Shown here: positions 36,888 to 43,756 of the stretch, in pieces
Numbering within the stretch: the first letter of the stretch is position 1
Layout: every line of letters begins with the position of its first letter
Assembly (NCBI RefSeq): GCF_014212315.1
Contig: NZ_JACKXE010000001.1
Span: 310,001-374,000 of the forward strand
Length of the DNA: 64,000 nucleotides
DNA from: Nocardioides luti
GTDB lineage: Bacteria > Actinomycetota > Actinomycetes > Propionibacteriales > Nocardioidaceae
Direction: 5' to 3'
Notes under the pieces: generated by a model
What the model was told of the DNA's origin: nothing
The model's input: the letters and a program-made list of their open reading frames with translations, nothing else
Databases searched by the model: none
Translations under genes and position numbers: made by a program

Positions 36888-36955
36888 GAAACTGGCGCTT
36901 GTGTCATGGAGTTCCATGACACAAGCGCCAGTTTCACCGGGTACCCGGTGAAACT
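36888..36955. repeat. Composite palindrome, right copy (order A-B)
   Basis: Part A (36888-36935) consists of two perfect 23-bp arms starting GAAACTGGCGCTTGTGTC around a 2-nt centre. Part B (36930-36955) is the same 26-bp palindrome as at 35772. Part B ends 1 base before the stop codon of the convergent SDR gene, so it could also work as that gene's terminator. Confidence 0.9.
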
Positions 36956-36956
36956 G

Positions 36957-37880
36957 CTACGCCCCGTACACCGGCTCCGGCGCAGGCGCCTCCGCCACAA
37001 GAGCCCGGACAGCAGCACCGACGTCGCGCGCGTCCCACCTCGCACCAGCACCGCCAGCACCGCCAGCACCACCATCAGCACCCACCGCAGCCACAGCGGA
37101 TGGCCCGTGCGCCCACCCGGTCTCGAGGGTGAGGCGGGCGCCGTCGATCTCGAGGACGCGGCCGGTGACGTCGGCGGAGTCGACGGAAGCGAGCCAGGCG
37201 ACGACGGGTGAGTTGTCCTCGGGCAGGGCCATGGCGGAGGTGTCGAAGGCGCCCTCGGTCATCCGGGTGCGGGCGACGGGGGCGATCGCGTTCACGGTCA
37301 CCCCGTAGCGCCCCAGCTCCTGCGCCGCCACCAGCGTGAGCCCGGCGATGCCGGCCTTGGCGGCGGAGTACGTCGCCTGCCCGACCGAGCCCTGCAGCCC
37401 GGCGCCGGACGAGGTGTTGACGACCCGTGCGGCGCGGGTGCGGCCGGCCTTGGCCTCCGCGCGCCACCACGCGCCGGCGTGCCGCAGCATGGCGAAGTGC
37501 CCCTTGAGGTGCACGCGGATGACCGCGTCCCACTCCTCCTCGGAGGTGCTGACGAGCATCCGGTCGCGGACGAAGCCGGCGTTGTTGACGAGGATGTCGA
37601 GGCCGCCGTACGTCGTGACCGCCTGCTCGACCAGCGCCGCCGAGTCGGCGAAGTCCGCGACGTCGGCGGCATTCGCGACCGCCCGGCCTCCCGCGGCCAC
37701 GATCGCGGCGACCACCTCCTCGGCGGGCGACTCCCCCGTGCCCTCGCCGGCGAGCGAGACACCGAAGTCGTTGACCACGACGGCGGCGCCGTGGCGCGCC
37801 AGCTCGAGGGCGTGCGCCCGGCCGATGCCGCGCCCCGCCCCGGTCACGATGGCGACGCGTCCGTCGAGAAGCTGGGTCAC
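36957..37880 (-). CDS. Short-chain dehydrogenase (Rv3548c-like)
   Basis: A 307-residue SDR of the KstR2 regulon type. Cofactor motif TGAGRGIGRAHALELA near 13, NDFGV and NNAGFVRDRML, then the catalytic Ser (NTSSGAGLQG), Tyr-x3-Lys (TYSAAKAG). The region FGVSLAGEGTGESPAEEVV is typical of long SDRs related to peroxisomal hydroxyacyl-CoA dehydrogenases. The last 35 residues are low-complexity Gly/Ala followed by AEAPAPEPVYGA. The GTG overlaps the stop of the upstream SDR (GTGA) with AGGAG before it. Likely a step in steroid ring degradation; exact substrate unknown. Confidence 0.85.
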   Translation of the reverse strand: MTQLLDGRVAIVTGAGRGIGRAHALELARHGAAVVVNDFGVSLAGEGTGESPAEEVVAAIVAAGGRAVANAADVADFADSAALVEQAVTTYGGLDILVNNAGFVRDRMLVSTSEEEWDAVIRVHLKGHFAMLRHAGAWWRAEAKAGRTRAARVVNTSSGAGLQGSVGQATYSAAKAGIAGLTLVAAQELGRYGVTVNAIAPVARTRMTEGAFDTSAMALPEDNSPVVAWLASVDSADVTGRVLEIDGARLTLETGWAHGPSAVAAVGADGGAGGAGGAGARWDARDVGAAVRALVAEAPAPEPVYGA

Positions 37881-38650
37881 GAGGTCTCCTGGGGCACAGA
37901 GGGAAGGGCGGACAGGAAGGCGGGCGGCTCCCCGCCGCCGTGGCAGGCCACGCGCGCGCCGGAGACGTACGACGCCAGGTCGGACGCCAGGAACGCCGCG
38001 ACGTGCCCGACCTCGACCGGGGTGGCCATTCGGCCGAGCGGGATGGTGCGCTCGATGGCGACGACCCCGGCGTCGCCGCCGTAGTGGTCGTCGGTGTTCT
38101 CGGTCCGGCACAGCCCGACGTCGATCGCGTTGACCCGCACGCGCGGCGCCCACTCCACCGCGAGCGACTGGGTGAGCGCGTCGAGCCCGGCCTTGGCGGC
38201 GCCGTAGGCCGCCGTGCCGGGCGAGGGCCGCAGCGCGGACACCGAGGAGATGTTGACGATCGCGCCGCCGGCGGCCTGGCGCTGCATCACCGCGTTCGCC
38301 GCCTGCGCCATCGCCAGCGGCGCGAGCAGGTTGAGGCCGACGACCTTGTCGTGGAAGCGGGGCGAGGCGTCCGCCGCCAGGGCGTACGGCGCTCCCCCGG
38401 CGTTGTTGACCAGCACGTCGAGGCGGCCGTGGTCGGCGACGATCCCGTCGACGAGCGCGGCCACGGCCTCGACGTCCCGGACGTCGCAGACGCGGTGCTC
38501 GGTGCCGGGCGCCGGGTCGGAGGGGGTCCGCGAGCACGTCACCACGACCGCGCCGGCCGCGGCGAACACCGACGCGATGCCCGCGCCGATGCCGGCGCTG
38601 CCGCCGGTCACGAGCACGACGCGTCCGGTCAGGTCGAGGGCCAGCGTCAT
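37877..38650 (-). CDS. Short-chain dehydrogenase (Rv3549c-like)
   Basis: A 257-residue SDR with cofactor motif VTGGSAGIGAGIA near 15, NNAGGAPYAL near 83, catalytic Ser in NISSVSALRP and Tyr-x3-Lys in AYGAAKAGLDALTQS. It is divergent from echA20, as Rv3549c is from Rv3550. The ATG is 6 nt after a minus-strand TAGGCT that touches the KstR2-type operator, giving a leaderless mRNA. It forms a two-gene operon with the next SDR. Expected to oxidise or reduce a hydroxyl on a HIP-pathway or side-chain intermediate. Confidence 0.85.
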   Translation of the reverse strand: MTLALDLTGRVVLVTGGSAGIGAGIASVFAAAGAVVVTCSRTPSDPAPGTEHRVCDVRDVEAVAALVDGIVADHGRLDVLVNNAGGAPYALAADASPRFHDKVVGLNLLAPLAMAQAANAVMQRQAAGGAIVNISSVSALRPSPGTAAYGAAKAGLDALTQSLAVEWAPRVRVNAIDVGLCRTENTDDHYGGDAGVVAIERTIPLGRMATPVEVGHVAAFLASDLASYVSGARVACHGGGEPPAFLSALPSVPQETS

Positions 38651-38652
38651 GC

Positions 38653-38679
38653 TGGTAGCCTACCAAGCAAGCGTTAGGT
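38653..38679. promoter_or_regulatory. KstR2-type operator and divergent -10s, SDR/echA20
   Basis: The plus-strand -10 TAGCCT (38656-38661) and the minus-strand -10 TAGGCT (38657-38662) overlap in GGTAGCCTACC. The operator ACCAAGCAAGCGTTAGGT (38662-38679) follows without a gap; its core AGCAAGCGTTAGGT fits the mycobacterial KstR2 motif AnCAAGnnCTTGnT in one half and poorly in the other. The first 18 bp of the region are identical to the fadE30/fadD3 promoter. Confidence 0.8.
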
Positions 38680-38721
38680 TTGTCCGATCCACCGCCCCCG
38701 TCACCCCACCCAGGAGCGTGC

Positions 38722-39483
38722 ATGACGATCACCTCCGACCTCCGCGACGACGGCATCCGCGTCGTGACGATGTCCCACCCGCCGGTGAACGCGCTGACCG
38801 TGCAGGGCTGGTTCGACCTCGCCGGCGCCCTCGACGAGGCGAGCGCGGACACCGCGACCCGCGTGGTCGTGCTGCGCGCCGAGGGCCGGGGCTTCAACGC
38901 CGGGGTCGACATCAAGGAGATGCAGAGCACGACCGGCTTCGACGCCCTCCTCGGCGCGAACAAGGGCTGCTTCGCTGCGTTCAAGGCGGTCTACGAGTGC
39001 GCCGTGCCCGTCGTCGCCGCCGTGCACGGCCACTGCCTCGGCGGCGGCGTCGGGCTGGTCGGCAACGCCGACTGCGTCGTGGCGAGCGAGGACGCCTACT
39101 TCGGCGTCCCGGAGGTCAAGCAGGGCGCCCTCGGCGCCGCCACCCACATGGCGAGGCTGGTGCCGCAGCACCTGATGCGGACGCTCTACTACACGTCCCG
39201 GACCATCACCGCGGCCGAGCTGGTGCCGCACGGCAGCGTGCTCGAGGTGGTCCCCCGCGACCGCCTCGACGACGCCGCGCTCCAGGTCGCCGGTGAGATC
39301 GCCGCCCAGGACCCGCGCGTGATCCGGGCCGCCAAGGAGTGCCTCAACGGCATCGACCCCGTCGACGTCAACGCGAGCTACCGCTTCGAGCAGGGCTTCA
39401 CGATGGAGCTGAACCTGATGGGCGTCAGCGACGACCTGCGGGACTCGTTCGTGAATCGGCAGAGCGCGCGGGAGGAGAGGTGA
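38722..39483 (+). CDS. echA20: Steroid ring D hydrolase, crotonase-fold EchA20
   Basis: In M. tuberculosis EchA20 hydrolytically opens the last-but-one ring of the HIP-derived CoA ester. The 253 residues have the crotonase fold: MSHPPVNALTVQGWFDL, GRGFNAGVDIKEMQ near 63-76 (oxyanion hole), and HGHCLGGGVGLVGNADCVVASE near 104 with GVPEVKQGALG. The ATG is chosen because AGGAG is 5 nt upstream; an in-frame TTG at 38680 would give 14 more low-complexity residues and lies within the operator edge. First gene of echA20-ipdA-ipdB-ipdC. Confidence 0.9.
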   Translation: MTITSDLRDDGIRVVTMSHPPVNALTVQGWFDLAGALDEASADTATRVVVLRAEGRGFNAGVDIKEMQSTTGFDALLGANKGCFAAFKAVYECAVPVVAAVHGHCLGGGVGLVGNADCVVASEDAYFGVPEVKQGALGAATHMARLVPQHLMRTLYYTSRTITAAELVPHGSVLEVVPRDRLDDAALQVAGEIAAQDPRVIRAAKECLNGIDPVDVNASYRFEQGFTMELNLMGVSDDLRDSFVNRQSAREER

Positions 39484-40376
39484 GCGCCACACCCCGCGAC
39501 AAGCGGATGACGGTCGACGAGGTCGTGGCCCAGCTGCGCGACGGCATGACGATCGGGATCGGGGGCTGGGGGCCGCGCCGCAAGCCGATGGCCCTGGTGC
39601 GCGCGATCCTCCGCTCGGACCTCACCGACCTCACGATCGTCAGCTGGGGCGGCGCCGACGTCGGGCTGCTGGTGCGCGCCGGCAAGGTCCGCCGGCTCGT
39701 CTACGCGTTCGTCTCGCTCGACAGCGTCCCGCTCGAGCCGAACTTCCAGCGCGCCCGTCAGGCCGGCACGATCCCCGAGGTGGTCGAGCTCGACGAGGGC
39801 ATGTTCCAGACCGGCCTCCGGGCCGCCGCGCAGCGGCTGCCGTTCCTGCCGATGCGGGCGGGCCTCGGCTCGGACGTCCTCGTCCACAACCCCGACATCG
39901 CCACCGTCACCAGCCCGTACGCCGACCCGGAGACGGGCGTCCAGGAGGAGCTCGTCGCGGTGCCGGCCCTCCGGCTCGACGTCGCGCTGGTCCACCTGAA
40001 CCGGGCGGACCGGCACGGCAACGCGACGTACCTCGGCCCCGACCCCTACTTCGACGACCTCTTCGCGATGGCGGCCGACCGCACCTACCTGAGCGTCGAG
40101 CAGGTCGTCGACACCGCGGGCCTCACGGTCGACACCCCGGTCCAGCGGCTGCTGCTCAGCCGGATGCTCGTCACCGGCGTGGTCGAGACGCCGAACGGCG
40201 CGCACTTCACGACCTGCACGCCCGACTACGAGCGCGACGAGCCCTTCCAGAAGGCGTACGCCGCCGCCGCGGCCGCCAGCGACGAGGACTGGGCGGCGTT
40301 CGAGGAGCGCTTCCTGTCCGGCGACGAGGCGGCCTACCAGCGCGCGGTGCGCGCGTTCCACGAGGAGCAGGCATGA
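39480..40376 (+). CDS. ipdA: COCHEA-CoA hydrolase subunit IpdA
   Basis: Alpha subunit of the CoA-transferase-fold hydrolase that opens the last steroid ring (COCHEA-CoA). The 298 residues show GMTIGIGGWGPRRKPMALVRA near 23-43, WGGADVGLLVRAGKVRRLVYAF, and VELDEGMFQTGLRAAAQRLPFLP with the conserved glutamate region near 104. Length agrees with Rv3551 (about 292). The GTG overlaps the echA20 stop and is preceded by GGAGGAGAG. Heterodimer partner IpdB follows with an ATGA overlap. Confidence 0.93.
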   Translation: MSATPRDKRMTVDEVVAQLRDGMTIGIGGWGPRRKPMALVRAILRSDLTDLTIVSWGGADVGLLVRAGKVRRLVYAFVSLDSVPLEPNFQRARQAGTIPEVVELDEGMFQTGLRAAAQRLPFLPMRAGLGSDVLVHNPDIATVTSPYADPETGVQEELVAVPALRLDVALVHLNRADRHGNATYLGPDPYFDDLFAMAADRTYLSVEQVVDTAGLTVDTPVQRLLLSRMLVTGVVETPNGAHFTTCTPDYERDEPFQKAYAAAAAASDEDWAAFEERFLSGDEAAYQRAVRAFHEEQA

Positions 40377-41131
40377 GCGAGCAGGCCACCCGCGCGGACG
40401 TCTGCGCCGCGGCGATCGCCGACGCCTTCCGCGACGACGGCGAGCTGTTCGCCAGCCCGATGGGGCTGCTGCCGATGCTCGGCGTGCGCCTCGCGAAGCT
40501 GACCAGCAACCCGGACCTGGTCATCTCCGACGGGGAGTCGCTGTTCCTGGCCGGGGTGCCGCCGCTGTTCGCGAAGGGCGTCGTCGTCGAGGGCTGGATC
40601 CCCTTCCGCAAGGTCTTCGACGTGGTCGCCCACGGCCGGCGGCACGTGATGATGGGCGCCACCCAGGTGGACCGTCACGGCAACCAGAACATCAGCGCGA
40701 TCGGCGACTTCGACCGGCCGCGGCGCCAGCTGCTCGGCTCGCGCGGGGCACCGGGCAACACGGTCAACAACCGCACGTCGTACTGGGTCCCGAAGCACTC
40801 CCCCCGCGTCTTCGTCGAGCAGGTCGACGTCGTCTCCGGTGTCGGTCCGGCCCGGGCACGCGAGGCCGGCCCGGCCGCGGCGCGCTTCAACGACATCCAC
40901 CGGGTCGTCAGCAACCTGGCCGTCCTCGACGTGCGCGGTGAGGGCGACACCCTGCGGGTGCTGAGCCTGCACCCGGGCGTCGGGGCCGACGAGGTCCGCG
41001 AGGCCACCGGCTTCGACCTCGACGTGCCCGCCGACGTCGTGACCACCCGCGAGCCCACCCTCGAGGAGCTCGTGATCATCCGCGAGGTCCTCGACCCGAA
41101 GGGGCTGCGCTTCAAGGAGGTCCCCGCGTGA
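40373..41131 (+). CDS. ipdB: COCHEA-CoA hydrolase subunit IpdB
   Basis: Beta subunit of IpdAB, 252 residues, same length as Rv3552. Seen are ELFASPMGLLPMLGVRLAKL, DGESLFLAGVPP, VVEGWIPFRKVFDVVAHGRRHVMMGATQVDRHGN in short blocks, and FVEQVDVVSGVG. Unlike true CoA-transferases, the IpdAB pair is a hydrolase. The start ATG overlaps the ipdA stop and the stop overlaps the ipdC GTG, so all three are translationally coupled under the KstR2-type promoter. Confidence 0.93.
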   Translation: MSEQATRADVCAAAIADAFRDDGELFASPMGLLPMLGVRLAKLTSNPDLVISDGESLFLAGVPPLFAKGVVVEGWIPFRKVFDVVAHGRRHVMMGATQVDRHGNQNISAIGDFDRPRRQLLGSRGAPGNTVNNRTSYWVPKHSPRVFVEQVDVVSGVGPARAREAGPAAARFNDIHRVVSNLAVLDVRGEGDTLRVLSLHPGVGADEVREATGFDLDVPADVVTTREPTLEELVIIREVLDPKGLRFKEVPA

Positions 41132-42195
41132 TCGAGCAGCTGCTCCGCACCCCGCTCACCGACCTGACCGGTGTCCGCCACCCCGTCGTGCAGACCGGGA
41201 TGGGCTGGGTGTCCGGGCCGCGCCTGGTCAGCGGCACCGCCAACGCCGGCGGCCTTGGCCTCCTGGCCAGCGCCACGATGTCCCTCGAGGAGCTCGAGCA
41301 CGCGATCGTCGAGGTGAGATCCCGCACCGACGCGCCGTTCGGCGTCAACCTCCGCGCCGACGCGGGTGACGCGGTCGACCGCTGCGACCTGCTGATCAGG
41401 CACGGGGTCAAGGTCGCGTCGTTCGCGCTCGCCCCGAAGCAGGACCTGATCAAGCGACTCAAGGACCACGGCATCGTCGTGATGCCGTCGATCGGTGCGG
41501 CCCGGCACGCCGAGAAGGTCGCGGCCTGGGGCGCCGACGCCGTGATGGTCCAGGGCGGCGAGGGCGGCGGGCACACCGGCCCGGTGCCGACCACGCTGCT
41601 GCTCCCGACGGTGCTCGACGCCGTCGACATCCCGGTCGTCGCCGCCGGCGGCTTCTTCGACGGGCGCGGCCTCGCGGCCGCGCTGTCGTACGGCGCCGCG
41701 GGGGTCGGCATGGGCACGCGGTTCCTCCTCACCCGGGACAGCGCGGTGCCGGACGCCGTCAAGGAGCTCTACCTCGCCCGGGGGCTCACCGACACCGTCG
41801 TCACCGCCAAGGTCGACGGGATGCCGCACCGGATGCTGCGCACCGACCTGGTCGAGGAGATCGAGGAGGGCAGCGCCCTGCGCCGTCTCGTCCCGACCGC
41901 CCGGCGGACGCTGGAGTTCAAGCGCACCAGCGGGATGGGCTGGCTGGACCTGGCCCGCGACGGGCGCAGCATGCGCCGGACGCAGGGGCGCACGCTCGCC
42001 CAGATGACGCTCGCCGCCAACACCCCCACGATGCTCAAGGCCGGCCTCGTCGACGGCGACACCACGGCCGGTGTCCTCGCCAGCGGTCAGGTCGTCGGCG
42101 TGATCGACGACCTGCCCAGCTGCGAGGAGCTCATCGACCGGGTCGTCACCCGGGCGGCCGACGAGCTGCGCCGCGCCGCCGCACACGTGGTCTGA
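41128..42195 (+). CDS. ipdC: NMO-family flavoenzyme IpdC
   Basis: FMN enzyme of the nitronate-monooxygenase fold that in the HIP pathway acts on a ring C/D CoA intermediate before EchA20. The 355 residues equal Rv3553 in length: GMGWVSGPRLVSGTANAGGLGLLA near 28, GGEGGGHTGPVPTTLLLP near 148-165, VVAAGGFFDGRGLAAALSYGAAGVGMGTRFL in blocks near 172-202. The GTG start overlaps the ipdB stop. Last gene of the operon; it converges on a GNAT gene 16 bp away. It is a distant paralogue of the NMO-like gene downstream of fadD19. Confidence 0.92.
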   Translation: MIEQLLRTPLTDLTGVRHPVVQTGMGWVSGPRLVSGTANAGGLGLLASATMSLEELEHAIVEVRSRTDAPFGVNLRADAGDAVDRCDLLIRHGVKVASFALAPKQDLIKRLKDHGIVVMPSIGAARHAEKVAAWGADAVMVQGGEGGGHTGPVPTTLLLPTVLDAVDIPVVAAGGFFDGRGLAAALSYGAAGVGMGTRFLLTRDSAVPDAVKELYLARGLTDTVVTAKVDGMPHRMLRTDLVEEIEEGSALRRLVPTARRTLEFKRTSGMGWLDLARDGRSMRRTQGRTLAQMTLAANTPTMLKAGLVDGDTTAGVLASGQVVGVIDDLPSCEELIDRVVTRAADELRRAAAHVV

Positions 42196-42211
42196 GCCGG
42201 GTCGCGCGCGC

Positions 42212-43198
42212 TCACAGCTTGCGCTGGAAGGAGACCGCCCGGCCGAGCACGACGTACCCCAGCACCTCGTTGACGTCGATCATGTGCCGGTTCTCCTCGG
42301 CGTTCCACGTGTCGATCGTCGCGAGCTGCGGCTCCGCCTCGTGCAGCCACCGCAGCATCTCCAGCTTCAGCAGGAGCCCGAGCCGGTGCCCGCGGTGCGC
42401 GGCCACGACAGAGGTGTCGTGCTGCTCGCCGATCTCCGGCCGCTCGGTGTCGACCCCGACCACGGTCACCCCCGCGAGCTCGCCGGTCCCGCGGTGCCGG
42501 GCGAAGACCTTGTACGGCCGGATGCCGCGCCCCTCCATCGCCGTCTCGTACGCCCGGATCCGCTCGGCGTCGTAGACCTCGTCCTCGATGTCGAGGCCGC
42601 CGAGCGGCGCGTCGTTGATCGCCGCCGTCATCACGGCCATCGCCTCGAGCTCCTCCTCCGGCGTCGGCCCGAGGCGCCGGACCAGGTCGTACGCCGCGGC
42701 GTGCGGCCGCGCGTCGTCGTACGCCGCGTCGAGCGCCGCCCGGTCGAGGTCGGCCAGCACCTGGCGACGCCCCACCTCGACGTGCTTCTCCTCGAAGCCG
42801 TGGCCCTCCGCGAAGCCACGCGCCGCGTCCGCCTCCCACCAGCCGATGCCGACGGTCGTGCGGCCCTCGGAGCGGGCCCGCTCGAGGAGCGTCGCGAGCA
42901 GGGCCGAGCCGTGGCCGCGGCGCCGGTGCTCGGGGTGCACCTCGACGTCGAGCCAGGCCAGGTGCAGGTTGTCGCGCCGGCTGACGGCGTACTCCCCCAT
43001 CGCCACCGGCGCGCCGTCGACCCGCGCCACGTAGCCGACGGCGGGCTCGAGGTCCCAGCCGTAGCGGAACAGCCCGGCCGCCTCGCGCTCGGTCATGTCG
43101 TGCTCCCAGGGGGCGCCGGCACGGCGTACGGCGTTGGTCACGGTGACGTACCCGCGCACCGCCTCCCGGTCGTCCGGGTCGAGCTCGACGATCTCCAT
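42212..43198 (-). CDS. Tandem-GNAT acetyltransferase-like protein
   Basis: A 328-residue protein with two GNAT domains. The first has the acetyl-CoA loop EVHPEHRRRGHGSALLATLLE near 92; the second has VAAHRGHRLGLLLKLEMLRWL near 258 and the typical end NAEENRHMIDVNEVLGYVVLGR. This double architecture resembles mycothiol-synthase-like and antibiotic-type GNATs, but the substrate cannot be named. It sits between two KstR2 operons with no matching promoter elements. Confidence 0.8.
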   Translation of the reverse strand: MEIVELDPDDREAVRGYVTVTNAVRRAGAPWEHDMTEREAAGLFRYGWDLEPAVGYVARVDGAPVAMGEYAVSRRDNLHLAWLDVEVHPEHRRRGHGSALLATLLERARSEGRTTVGIGWWEADAARGFAEGHGFEEKHVEVGRRQVLADLDRAALDAAYDDARPHAAAYDLVRRLGPTPEEELEAMAVMTAAINDAPLGGLDIEDEVYDAERIRAYETAMEGRGIRPYKVFARHRGTGELAGVTVVGVDTERPEIGEQHDTSVVAAHRGHRLGLLLKLEMLRWLHEAEPQLATIDTWNAEENRHMIDVNEVLGYVVLGRAVSFQRKL

Positions 43199-43252
43199 GG
43201 ACCGAGCATGAAGCCCGGACGGCCGGCGTGCATCCCGATTATCCTTCGGCGC

Positions 43253-43738
43253 GTGAACACCCTCGGTCGACGGACCCTCCTCCTCATGATCCCGGTCAAC
43301 CTGGTGCTCATCGTCTGGGTCTGGTTCGGTCGGGTCGTCTTCGGCGTGGGTGGGTGGTTCTTCCTCATCTTCATGCTGTCGGTCGTGCCGGTGCTGCTCA
43401 TCGCCCTGCTCGTCACCACGATCCTGGCCTTCACCCAGCCCGGACGACCCCGGTCCCTGACGGGCAGCCAGGCCGTGACCCAGGTGGTCGTGTGGGTCGC
43501 GATGTTCGTCTTCGGCGCCTTCATGCCGGACTTCGGCGACACCGACGACAGCCACATCTCGTTGCTCACCCAGGTCTTCGGCCCCAGCGACGCCGCGCTC
43601 AGCGCGAGCTACACGATCGCCTTCGGCGCCGCCGCGGTGGTCCTCGTCAGCTACCTCGTGCTGCTGGTGATGCTGATCGCCGACCGGCGCAAGCAGGAGC
43701 GGCCGCCACCCCCGAGGGTGACGACCGCTCCCGTGTGA
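43253..43738 (+). CDS. Small integral membrane protein of unknown function
   Basis: A 161-residue protein with about four membrane segments: LLLMIPVNLVLIVWVWFG near 9-26, WFFLIFMLSVVPVLLIALLV near 36-55, AVTQVVVWVAMFVFGAFM near 74-91 and FGAAAVVLVSYLVLLVMLIA near 124-143, then a basic Pro-rich tail. The GTG start is 7 nt after a TATCCT hexamer, a leaderless arrangement that decides the start. No family is recognised. It is divergent from the GNAT gene and convergent with the protease gene. Confidence 0.7.
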   Translation: MNTLGRRTLLLMIPVNLVLIVWVWFGRVVFGVGGWFFLIFMLSVVPVLLIALLVTTILAFTQPGRPRSLTGSQAVTQVVVWVAMFVFGAFMPDFGDTDDSHISLLTQVFGPSDAALSASYTIAFGAAAVVLVSYLVLLVMLIADRRKQERPPPPRVTTAPV

Positions 43739-43756
43739 TCGGTCAGGCGTTCCCGG

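Noticed and set aside
36906..37211. A 101-codon frame starting in the right composite palindrome
   Set aside because: It is encoded by palindrome sequence and then by the antisense strand of the SDR gene; no motifs.
38680..38721. TTG start giving EchA20 a 14-residue extension
   Set aside because: The residues are Pro/Ser filler next to the operator, and a clear AGGAG serves the ATG at 38722.
36957..38984. A fused reading frame joining the SDR gene with sequence to 38984
   Set aside because: The upstream part is antisense or out of frame with the second SDR and echA20. AGGAG and the GTGA overlap fix the start at 37880.
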